A DNA stretch of 5,513 nt from CAAGNP01 sp964611185 (GTDB taxonomy: Bacteria; Bacteroidota; Bacteroidia; Bacteroidales; UBA932), in the NCBI GenBank assembly GCA_964611185.1, contig CAZSXE010000066.1, forward strand, positions 1 to 5,513, given 5' to 3'. The notes below the pieces were generated by a model. That model did no database searches, had not been told where the DNA came from, and worked only from the letters and a program-made list of their open reading frames with translations. A program made the translations under genes and the position numbers. Positions 1 to 5,501 of this stretch are shown here, piece by piece; the first letter of the stretch is position 1, and every line of letters begins with the position of its first letter.

Positions 1-28
1 TAAGGGTAGCTTTCTTTTTAATATTTAT

Positions 29-643
29 TTATTCTAAAAAGATCTGCCTTACAGGCAATCCGCTACGCACCTCACTTTCATCTTTGAACTCGAAGACTCC
101 ATTGCCGTTAACGGCGATATCAGCTTCATAAAGGGTATCTCCGTAAATTACTGCGCACTTTACATTATATCCACCATCAGAGGTCTCGGCCACTTCGGGG
201 GTGTAATCGTATTTTTTCAAGAAGAGTACCTCCTCTTTAGTCGCCTCCCTTGAATATTCCACATCGGAATAACTCTCAATCAGCCGCAAGGTACCTTCCT
301 CGGAGGAGACATTAGAAAGAACGAATTTAATATATGGAATCAGATTTTTTCTGGATAAATCCAATCCGAGTTTTTCCAAATTGTCGAAGACGGCATCACG
401 GGTCCCGTTCATTTTAATAATGTCATTGTTTTCCGGATTCCAGAGAAAGGTCATTGTCACGGGAGGAATTGTGGAAAATGTCTGCGCACTCAAAAGATGG
501 TAATTTGAGAAAAAAAGGAGTGCCTCACCCTCGAGGCTTGTCTGCATAGAGTCGCTGAAAAGCGGAAATGATAGCTGTGCATTAATCAGCGGGATAAGAA
601 TTGCTCGGAGGCTTGATGAAATAACAATACCGGAAAGAGACAT
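29..643 (-). CDS. Hypothetical protein, 204 aa, unknown function
   Basis: I do not recognise this protein or any catalytic motif in it. It is an intact ORF ending in TAA. The first ATG is favoured because a perfect Bacteroidota -7 element (TAACTTTG, minus strand, 666-673) would start the transcript about 15 nt upstream of it; Met33 is a possible but less supported alternative. The N-terminus (residues 1-30) is moderately hydrophobic but has no basic n-region, lipobox or clear signal peptide, so the protein is probably cytoplasmic. The middle (about 80-145) is charged and looks mostly helical. The C-terminal 45 residues (about 158-204) alternate hydrophobic and polar residues with turns such as VNGNGVFEF, suggesting a small beta-rich domain. 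There is a single Cys (163). It is divergent from the ybaK-like gene with a 120-bp spacer, which does not by itself imply a shared role. It is probably a lineage-specific conserved protein. Confidence 0.72.
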   Translation of the reverse strand: MSLSGIVISSSLRAILIPLINAQLSFPLFSDSMQTSLEGEALLFFSNYHLLSAQTFSTIPPVTMTFLWNPENNDIIKMNGTRDAVFDNLEKLGLDLSRKNLIPYIKFVLSNVSSEEGTLRLIESYSDVEYSREATKEEVLFLKKYDYTPEVAETSDGGYNVKCAVIYGDTLYEADIAVNGNGVFEFKDESEVRSGLPVRQIFLE

Positions 644-665
644 AATGATAGAATTTATAACCTTA

Positions 666-673
666 CAAAGTTA
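666..673 (-). promoter_or_regulatory. -7 promoter element for the 204-aa gene
   Basis: The plus strand reads CAAAGTTA, which is TAACTTTG on the minus strand, an exact match to the Bacteroidota sigma-ABfr -7 consensus TAnnTTTG. It lies 22 bp upstream of the ATG at 643, so transcription would begin roughly 15 nt before the start codon. I see no clear TTTG at the -33 position. The spacing supports the chosen start. Confidence 0.6.
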
Positions 674-710
674 GAAAAAATGATATTAGTTTATGGTATA
701 ATATGGGCAT

Positions 711-744
711 TTTGAAAAAAGTGTGACATATTTTTATATTTTTG
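711..744 (+). promoter_or_regulatory. Promoter of the ybaK-like gene (-33 TTTG / -7 TATTTTTG)
   Basis: A TTTG at 711-714 is followed after 22 bp by TATTTTTG at 737-744. This matches the Bacteroidota TTTG / TAnnTTTG layout, with a spacer slightly longer than the usual 19-21 bp. Transcription would start near 751, giving a short A-rich leader (AAAGAAATAAGTA) directly before the ATG at 764. No Shine-Dalgarno sequence is present, which is normal for this phylum. Confidence 0.55.
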
Positions 745-763
745 TTTCATAAAGAAATAAGTA

Positions 764-1231
764 ATGGAGAAAACAAATGTAATGAGACTGCTCTCTCTGG
801 CGAAATTGGAATTTATTCCTCACGAATACCCGCAGGATATTACTGACGGGCAGAAAGTAGCTGAGGTATTGGGTGAAAACCCTGATCAAGTTTTCAAAAC
901 TTTAGTTACTGTGGCCAATACAGGGGAGAATTTGGTTTATGTAATACCGGTAAATTCTTCCTTGAACCTGAAAAAAGGGGCTTCCGCGGCAGGAGTTAAA
1001 AACATTGAGATGATAAAGCAGAAAGAACTGCTCCCCTTAACAGGGTATATACACGGCGGGTGCTCCCCCATCGGGATGAAAAAGCCGCTCCGCACATTCA
1101 TTGAAGAGAGTGCTACACTTTACCGCACCATATTGTGCAGCGCAGGGAAAGTAGGATACCAGATAGAATTGGCACCGCAGGATTTAATGGCGCTTACGGG
1201 TGCTAAGGTGGCCGATTTGGTATTTGAATAA
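764..1231 (+). CDS. ybaK: Cys-tRNA(Pro)/Cys-tRNA(Cys) deacylase, YbaK/EbsC family
   Basis: This is a cytoplasmic trans-editing enzyme. Family members hydrolyse Cys-tRNA(Pro) made in error by prolyl-tRNA synthetase, keeping Cys out of Pro codons. At 155 aa it is a full-length single-domain YbaK protein. Visible family features are the Val-Phe-Lys-Thr-Leu motif at 43-47, where Lys45 matches the essential lysine (Lys46 in Haemophilus YbaK), the segment LVYVIPVNSSLNLKK at 57-71, and the loop GGCSPIGMKK at 98-107, which includes the conserved GGxSPxG substrate-pocket signature. The ATG at 764 gives the usual N-terminus (KTNVMRLL) and sits about 13 nt after the predicted transcription start. It is probably monocistronic, since the next gene has its own -7 element 47 bp after this stop. 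Assignment to the YbaK family rather than the related ProX or INS-like editing domains rests on the GGCSPIG loop. The exact tRNA specificity is inferred from the family. Confidence 0.93.
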   Translation: MEKTNVMRLLSLAKLEFIPHEYPQDITDGQKVAEVLGENPDQVFKTLVTVANTGENLVYVIPVNSSLNLKKGASAAGVKNIEMIKQKELLPLTGYIHGGCSPIGMKKPLRTFIEESATLYRTILCSAGKVGYQIELAPQDLMALTGAKVADLVFE

Positions 1232-1278
1232 AATATAAATAAGCCACTCTTTTCCACATTATTTTTTTCAAAAAATGA

Positions 1279-1286
1279 TAACTTTG
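1279..1286 (+). promoter_or_regulatory. -7 promoter element for the GH16/lipase operon
   Basis: An exact TAACTTTG -7 element ends 22 bp before the ATG at 1309, giving an expected leader of about 15 nt. No good -33 TTTG is seen at 19-21 bp spacing, so the promoter may be weak or depend on an activator. The 77-bp spacer after the ybaK-like gene contains only AT-only inverted sequence (around 1261-1276) and no convincing terminator, so some read-through from upstream is possible. Confidence 0.6.
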
Positions 1287-1308
1287 TATTGATTATTTAG
1301 CAAGTGCT

Positions 1309-2106
1309 ATGAAAAAAACAAATTTGATCCTCTTATTATTGATTTTGGTATCTTTTTATTCCTGCTATGAAAGGGATAACAAGCGGGGGTGGAAGCTCGT
1401 GTGGGAAGATAATTTTAATCAGAAAAACGGATTTGATACCACTTCTTGGAGTAAAATACCAAGAGGCACATCCGACTGGAAAAACTATATGTCGGATTTC
1501 GACGAACTTTATTCAGTGGAAGATGGTAATCTGATACTTAGAGGGGTGGAAAACACAAAAGTGCCTGATGATACTGCCCGATTTTTGACGGGAGGCTTAT
1601 ATACCAAAGATAAAAAATCTTTTATGAACGGGCGGCTGGAGATTAGAGCCAGGTTAGAAAGCGCACAAGGAGCATGGCCTGCTTTTTGGCTACTACCTGA
1701 AAAAGAGAATAGGAAGTGGCCTGATGATGGAGAGATTGACATTATGGAACATCTCAATTATGATACGATAGCTTACCAGACAGTCCATTCATATTATACA
1801 TATATTTTGGGTATAAGAGAGAACCCCAAATCGGGTGGAATAAACACCATAAACCCTGATGAATACAATGTGTATGCCGTAGAGCTATCTCCTGACAGCC
1901 TTAGTTTTTTCATAAATGACAATCACACATTTACTTATAAGAAAATAGAAACAGAACTTAAGGGACAATATCCTTTCAATGCCCCTTTCTATCTCCTTTT
2001 AGATATGCAATTGGGCGGTAGCTGGGTAGGAAAAATTGCCGCCGAAGAACTTCCCGTCTCGATGTATATCGACTGGGTCAGATTTTATAAAGCAGTAAAC
2101 AAATAA
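1309..2106 (+). CDS. GH16 family endo-glycosidase, surface lipoprotein
   Basis: This is a glycoside hydrolase family 16 enzyme, a retaining endo-beta-glycosidase with a beta-jelly-roll fold. Residues 1-18 form a signal peptide (MKKTN then a Leu/Ile-rich core) ending at lipobox FYSC with lipidated Cys19; the acidic/polar stretch after it (YERDN) loosely resembles Bacteroidota surface-export signals. The catalytic domain fills the rest. WKLVWEDNFN (28-37) is a typical GH16 opening, GAWPAFWLLP (121-130) lines the cleft, and GEIDIMEH (141-148) is the ExDxxE signature, giving Glu142 as nucleophile, Asp144 as assisting residue and Glu147 as acid/base. YIDWVRFY (253-260) is the usual closing strand. 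At 265 aa it is one catalytic domain without a carbohydrate-binding module. The motif form and segments such as YQTVHSYYT and DMQLGGSWVG fit laminarinase-like GH16 (subfamily 3) of gut Bacteroidales, a group that includes both beta-1,3-glucanases and mucin endo-O-glycanases. The substrate cannot be decided from sequence alone. It is the first gene of a probable two-gene operon. Confidence 0.92.
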   Translation: MKKTNLILLLLILVSFYSCYERDNKRGWKLVWEDNFNQKNGFDTTSWSKIPRGTSDWKNYMSDFDELYSVEDGNLILRGVENTKVPDDTARFLTGGLYTKDKKSFMNGRLEIRARLESAQGAWPAFWLLPEKENRKWPDDGEIDIMEHLNYDTIAYQTVHSYYTYILGIRENPKSGGINTINPDEYNVYAVELSPDSLSFFINDNHTFTYKKIETELKGQYPFNAPFYLLLDMQLGGSWVGKIAAEELPVSMYIDWVRFYKAVNK

Positions 2107-2117
2107 TTTTATATATC

Positions 2118-3467
2118 ATGAAATTTATTTATAAAAGTGTCTTACTTATTACAGCCTCTATAATAACATTATTCGGCTGTACCAAAAATGGTAGAGAGGA
2201 TGGGGATAAATACGAAGAAGTTAAGTTTAACATTGTACAGACCACCGATTACGGTGCTAAAGATTACTTAAATACAATAGTTTCCGATTACCTTGGTGCT
2301 TCAAATGTTGAAGCTGTTCCTCAAGTCAAAGGCGATGACGAACTTGACATAATGAAGATTTTGATAGAGATAAGCTCAGATTTTATTGCCGCAAACGATA
2401 AAGGGCTTAAAATCAGAACAGTAGTCCTGAATTATGAAAGTAAAGATGCCTCCGGAGATGCCATCATATTGTCAGAAAGACTGGCCTTCCCCATTGGTGG
2501 AACCGACAGCGCATCACCACTCGATATAACCCTTCTTGACTGTCATTACAGTATGAGCAGCTCCCAAGAGGCACCCACGAAAACATTACCGATAGCCAGC
2601 ATATTTTCCATAAAGAACGCAATGGTAGTAAGTCCTGATTACCAGGGGCTTGGTGTATCAGAAAAAAGGCCGCAGGCTTATCTGGGGCATACTATTAATG
2701 CCGCACAATGTATAGATGGACTAAAAGCAGCTTACTCCTATATGGAGCAGGAAAAGATCAAAATGAAAGAAGGTTACAGTACCTTGATTTCAGGCTATTC
2801 CCAGGGTGGAGGACAAGCACTCGCCTGCCAAAAGCACATTGAGACTATTTGTATTCAAAAGGAAAGAGATCTATTCAGACTGGCAGGATCATGGTGTGGC
2901 GATGGCCCTTATTCCCCTTATGAAACACAAAATTACTTTATGTCCCATGAAATAGAAGCCCCTATCTACCTACCGTTAGTAGTTCAAGGGATGATAGAAG
3001 CACAACCTAAAATCATGGAAGGGCTGAAAGTTGAAGATTATTTTTCAGAATTGGTGGTAAAAACCCCCATTATCGATGGTAAAACTTTACTGGAGTGTAT
3101 AAACGATAAAAAATACACAGTAGAAAAAATCACTTCAGCTATCAATAAAGAACTAAAGGTCAATAAAATATCCGATATAGCTTCCCAAGCTTATCTTGAT
3201 AAGGGATCCAATGTCTATAAAAAACTGGACGAAGCCGTCAAAGCAGAAGACCTCTGCAATAGCTGGAAACCACTCAACCCTTCAAACATAAAACTATTCC
3301 ATCTGGTGGGTGACCAAGTCGTTCCATACATAAATGCCGAAAAAGCCACGACAGGACTCCGGCTCACACATAAAATCGAAACCACTGTCCATACCAACAA
3401 TCATGGTATGGGCTCACTGTACTATTATTATAGACTATACAAAGAAGGAATAAATATACTGAACTAA
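2118..3467 (+). CDS. Lipoprotein alpha/beta hydrolase (secretory-lipase-like)
   Basis: This is a 449-aa serine hydrolase, probably an esterase or lipase-like enzyme anchored in the envelope. The signal peptide (1-20) ends with lipobox LFGC and lipidated Cys21, followed by a polar, charged linker (about 22-35). The nucleophile elbow is GYSQGG (226-231), giving Ser228. VSPDYQGLG (171-179) precedes it, as in the secretory lipase (LIP) type of alpha/beta hydrolase, where this segment lies near the oxyanion hole. VGDQVVPY (397-404) supplies the likely acid Asp399, and NNHGMG (427-432) the likely catalytic His429; order and spacing fit the fold. Residues about 270-385 form a charged, mostly helical insertion, probably a lid or cap. 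Seven Cys besides the lipidated one could allow disulfides. The start lies 11 bp after the GH16 stop with no intervening promoter, so co-transcription is likely. The substrate is unknown; de-esterification of a glycan cut by the GH16 partner is only an inference from context. Confidence 0.85.
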   Translation: MKFIYKSVLLITASIITLFGCTKNGREDGDKYEEVKFNIVQTTDYGAKDYLNTIVSDYLGASNVEAVPQVKGDDELDIMKILIEISSDFIAANDKGLKIRTVVLNYESKDASGDAIILSERLAFPIGGTDSASPLDITLLDCHYSMSSSQEAPTKTLPIASIFSIKNAMVVSPDYQGLGVSEKRPQAYLGHTINAAQCIDGLKAAYSYMEQEKIKMKEGYSTLISGYSQGGGQALACQKHIETICIQKERDLFRLAGSWCGDGPYSPYETQNYFMSHEIEAPIYLPLVVQGMIEAQPKIMEGLKVEDYFSELVVKTPIIDGKTLLECINDKKYTVEKITSAINKELKVNKISDIASQAYLDKGSNVYKKLDEAVKAEDLCNSWKPLNPSNIKLFHLVGDQVVPYINAEKATTGLRLTHKIETTVHTNNHGMGSLYYYYRLYKEGINILN

Positions 3468-3473
3468 GTATAT
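3454..3473. terminator. Weak hairpin between convergent genes
   Basis: ATATACT (3454-3460) and AGTATAT (3467-3473) form a perfect 7-bp stem with a 6-nt loop. It spans the lipase stop codon and the 7-bp gap to the convergent gene's stop. It is AT-rich and lacks a clear T-tract on either side, so it is at best a weak bidirectional terminator. No better terminator is visible at this junction. Confidence 0.25.
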
Positions 3474-3474
3474 G

Positions 3475-5049
3475 CTATCTGATAGTATTTACCTCTTCCT
3501 TAGTATAAGTACCTTTGTAATCTTTTTTAAGCTCGCTACGATCGATACGGGAACCATATAGTTCTTTTCCGCATCCATCACATACATAGATGACTTTATA
3601 CTCTTTAATGTGATAAAGAACATTATAGACATTCATTTTATACTTATCATATCTCTTTTCGTGGTCCTTCACATTTACTTTTCTGGAACTGCTGCCTACA
3701 CACTCTCCTAAGCCATTATAAGTTCTAGTAGTTTCCAAGTCGTAGGTCTGCCATTTACTGGTTTTAGAAGAGATATGAGCCCCTTTTTCATCAGATCTTT
3801 CCCATTTATCATATTCGCGCACAAATTCTTCCCTGTCATAAAAGCTCGAATATAATCTTTTACACTCAGGGCATCTTACATCTATATCTAATACTGCATC
3901 AATAGCTTTATTAAAGAAAATAAAAAATGTAACAATTAACGGAATACTTATCCACCAATAAATCGGTGATGTAAGAATAAGCACCGCCCAGATGTAAAGA
4001 GCGATGACATTTAAGATTTTAAGGGCGATGCCCAATCCTTTATTTCCTACGAAAATTAAGGGATATCTCACTACTACCAAGCCGAAAATGAACATCGATG
4101 GTAAAAAACCACAAGCTACAAGCCACACTAAACTGAATAATAAATATAATATTCCCAAAGTCTTAATAAGAATATTTATAAAAATATTGGGGGTATAAAA
4201 CAAATCGCCATTTTTAGTATAAGTAGATTTATTAACTAAAAAAGAGAATGCCCCGACATTCAGTATCTGAGAAGAGAGCGGAAGATATTTGAGGATAGTT
4301 CCGTTTGCCTTTCTCGACTTGGCTGTCAGATATTCAGGCGCGTATGACTGCGCTACTCCATCCTGAAAATTAACGATAGGATTGTAAAAAGTGCCTTCCT
4401 GCTTATCAAAAATGCGTATTCTATAATAAGCATCTCTCGATTTTCCGCTTACAGCAATAGAAGTCGCCCTCATATAAAGACTATCCATCTCCTCGAAAGT
4501 TTTCCCAATATATGTGCTATCGAATTTACTTTTCGAAATAATATACCTTGACTCATCTTGAGTGGCATATTTAGAATATTTATGTGCCAATAAAGATACT
4601 ACATCATCAGATTCTATCTCACCGGTTACATCATCTTTATTCTTAACTATATATCTAAATTCGTAAGAGTCTCCCTTTCCCGATGTATTTATGATTCGTA
4701 ATGTATCCAATTTTCTTAATACAAACCCGTCTTTTTCAATATCATCACCATAATATACCGCTTTTCTGTCGAGAACATCCTGGCGAATCAGCCCCCTCCT
4801 GCCATCATAAGTATCGACAAGAAAATGGTAATTATCATTAGATTTATTAATACCCAATATCTTCACTGAAGAAGAAGCACCTAATTTAGATGTTTCAAAA
4901 GGATACTGCATAAGATCAGCAGAAATCAGAGTTTTATAACTTGAATCATCTAAATCCAAATTCTCAGGAGTATAAGTCTGATACAAATAAACAATTAATC
5001 CTATCGAAATAAAAAGAAATAATGTAGAATAATTAAAGAATTTTTTCAT
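3475..5049 (-). CDS. Multi-pass membrane protein with SH3-like region and split CxxC zinc-ribbon-like tail
   Basis: I do not recognise a named family. The 524-aa protein begins MKKFF with a hydrophobic segment at about 8-24, acting as an uncleaved anchor or signal. Residues about 38-97 (ending GRRGLIRQDVL) resemble an SH3-like beta-barrel. The soluble region continues to about 287 and is rich in charged and aromatic residues. A hydrophobic block follows, with likely helices near 288-311, 313-333, 341-361 and 364-381. The tail holds RCPECKR (392-398; Cys393, Cys396) and VCDGCGKE (489-496; Cys490, Cys493). These look like the two halves of a treble-clef or zinc-ribbon site separated by an approximately 94-residue charged, Tyr-rich insertion. 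Its last gene-proximal neighbour is the convergent lipase gene, with 7 bp between stops. A -7 element lies at 5099-5106, so it is probably transcribed alone. A sensing or envelope-stress role would be speculation. Confidence 0.85.
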   Translation of the reverse strand: MKKFFNYSTLFLFISIGLIVYLYQTYTPENLDLDDSSYKTLISADLMQYPFETSKLGASSSVKILGINKSNDNYHFLVDTYDGRRGLIRQDVLDRKAVYYGDDIEKDGFVLRKLDTLRIINTSGKGDSYEFRYIVKNKDDVTGEIESDDVVSLLAHKYSKYATQDESRYIISKSKFDSTYIGKTFEEMDSLYMRATSIAVSGKSRDAYYRIRIFDKQEGTFYNPIVNFQDGVAQSYAPEYLTAKSRKANGTILKYLPLSSQILNVGAFSFLVNKSTYTKNGDLFYTPNIFINILIKTLGILYLLFSLVWLVACGFLPSMFIFGLVVVRYPLIFVGNKGLGIALKILNVIALYIWAVLILTSPIYWWISIPLIVTFFIFFNKAIDAVLDIDVRCPECKRLYSSFYDREEFVREYDKWERSDEKGAHISSKTSKWQTYDLETTRTYNGLGECVGSSSRKVNVKDHEKRYDKYKMNVYNVLYHIKEYKVIYVCDGCGKELYGSRIDRSELKKDYKGTYTKEEVNTIR

Positions 5050-5098
5050 AAAAAATATAAGGTTAACTAAAATGGTTTTATATGGTTCTATTATTTTA

Positions 5099-5106
5099 CA
5101 AAGTTA
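5099..5106 (-). promoter_or_regulatory. -7 promoter element for the membrane-protein gene
   Basis: Plus-strand CAAAGTTA reads TAACTTTG on the minus strand, an exact -7 consensus. It lies 49 bp upstream of the ATG at 5049, implying a leader of about 43 nt, longer than for the other genes here. No clear -33 TTTG is present; the upstream stretch is nearly pure A/T. The element overlaps the palindrome GTTAAC (5103-5108), which recurs at 5062-5067 within the leader. Confidence 0.55.
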
Positions 5107-5157
5107 ACATATAAAAAATTATTATTTAAATAAATCTACCTTCTCAAACAAATCAAC

Positions 5158-5238
5158 TCACTCATAATGAGACAACAATTTTAGATATAGCATACGGCTC
5201 CATAACACTACATCGGGAATATGTTTCTTCGTGTTCAT
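5158..5238 (-). CDS. Possible 26-aa small protein
   Basis: A minus-strand ORF starts at the ATG whose complement is 5236-5238 and ends with TGA at 5158-5160. It encodes 26 residues beginning MNTKKHIPDVVLW and continuing with a Leu/Tyr-rich stretch that ends HYE. The composition looks protein-like rather than purely AT-driven: it has a basic N-terminus, then an amphipathic or hydrophobic segment. A TAACTTTG element at 5316-5323 could transcribe it with a leader of about 70 nt. It has no Shine-Dalgarno sequence and no recognised homologue. It could equally be the decayed start of a lost gene or a chance ORF. Confidence 0.22.
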   Translation of the reverse strand: MNTKKHIPDVVLWSRMLYLKLLSHYE

Positions 5239-5264
5239 AATACTATTTTTTAATTATTTACTGT

Positions 5265-5274
5265 GATAATTATC
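5265..5274. repeat. Perfect 10-bp palindrome GATAATTATC
   Basis: GATAATTATC is self-complementary over all 10 bases. It lies between the minus-strand -7 element at 5316-5323 and the small ORF starting at 5238, so within any leader transcribed from that promoter. It could be an operator half-pair, or chance in AT-rich DNA. Confidence 0.3.
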
Positions 5275-5315
5275 CACCTCCACCATCTACACAGCCTTAA
5301 TTAAAATTAACGACA

Positions 5316-5323
5316 CAAAGTTA
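5316..5323 (-). promoter_or_regulatory. Orphan minus-strand -7 element
   Basis: CAAAGTTA on the plus strand is TAACTTTG on the minus strand, identical to the elements at 666-673 and 5099-5106. No clear -33 TTTG is seen at normal spacing. The only candidates to be transcribed are the 26-codon ORF at 5158-5238, a non-coding RNA, or a long leader for the membrane-protein gene beginning at 5049. Confidence 0.4.
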
Positions 5324-5378
5324 TGGTCAAGATTGAAAGACTATCTGAATTTGAGAAAGAAGAATGATACACCTGCTC

Positions 5379-5501
5379 ATGCGTTTACTGTATTTATATT
5401 GTTCATTTTTACCGCAAAAAGCACTAACTAAATGCCACAAAAAACATAAATAAATTACCGCAAAAAACATAAATTAAATACCACAAAAAGTGTAAGCGCA
5501 T
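5379..5501. repeat. Imperfect inverted repeat bounding the tandem array
   Basis: ATGCGTTTAC at 5379-5388 pairs with GTAAGCGCAT at 5492-5501, whose reverse complement is ATGCGCTTAC; 9 of 10 positions match. The arms lie about 21 bp before the first tandem unit and inside the last, diverged unit. This resembles the terminal or sub-terminal repeats of a small element, but the arms are short and could be coincidental. Confidence 0.35.
5410..5501. repeat. Tandem array, four units of exactly 23 bp
   Basis: Units begin at 5410, 5433, 5456 and 5479, each 23 bp long with no indels. The conserved core is TRCCRCAAAAA (11 bp). The remainder is A/T-rich, with CATAAAT shared by units 2 and 3. By eye, units 1 and 3 match at 19 of 23 positions and units 2 and 3 also at 19 of 23; unit 4 keeps the core but diverges after it (about 14 of 23 against unit 3). 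The sequence just before 5410 does not fit the pattern. The 23-bp period is not a multiple of three and the array is not coding. It may be a minisatellite, an iteron-like protein-binding array, or part of a MITE. Confidence 0.8.

Noticed and set aside
1261..1276. Terminator hairpin after the ybaK-like gene
   Set aside because: The inverted sequence is only T-run against A-run, with a 6-bp A/T stem and no GC pairs; it would not form a stable terminator stem.
1509..1757. 82-aa minus-strand ORF inside the GH16 gene
   Set aside because: It is antisense to the conserved GH16 core, including the catalytic motif, is Ser/Pro-rich and has no promoter; it is a shadow ORF.
3215..3400. 61-aa minus-strand ORF inside the lipase-like gene
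   Set aside because: It is antisense to the Asp and His catalytic regions of a well-supported gene and has no independent signal.
4004..4198. 64-aa plus-strand ORF inside the membrane-protein gene
   Set aside because: It is antisense to the transmembrane block; its Lys/Asn/Thr/Pro-rich composition is what the complement of hydrophobic codons produces.
5323..5367. 14-codon plus-strand ORF (MVKIERLSEFEKEE)
   Set aside because: It is too short to support, its ATG overlaps the opposing -7 element, and no upstream promoter is seen.
5424..5501. 25-aa hydrophobic minus-strand ORF across the tandem repeats (starts MRLHFLWYL)
   Set aside because: The Phe/Leu-rich composition follows from reading the A-tracts of the repeat in reverse, and the 23-bp period shifts frame at each unit, so coding selection is unlikely.
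5410..5501. CRISPR array
   Set aside because: Units are 23 bp back to back with no unique spacers between repeats, and no cas genes are visible.
5410..5501. Iterons of a plasmid replication origin
   Set aside because: The 23-bp period fits iterons, but no Rep gene or DnaA box is recognised nearby and the adjoining genes look chromosomal.
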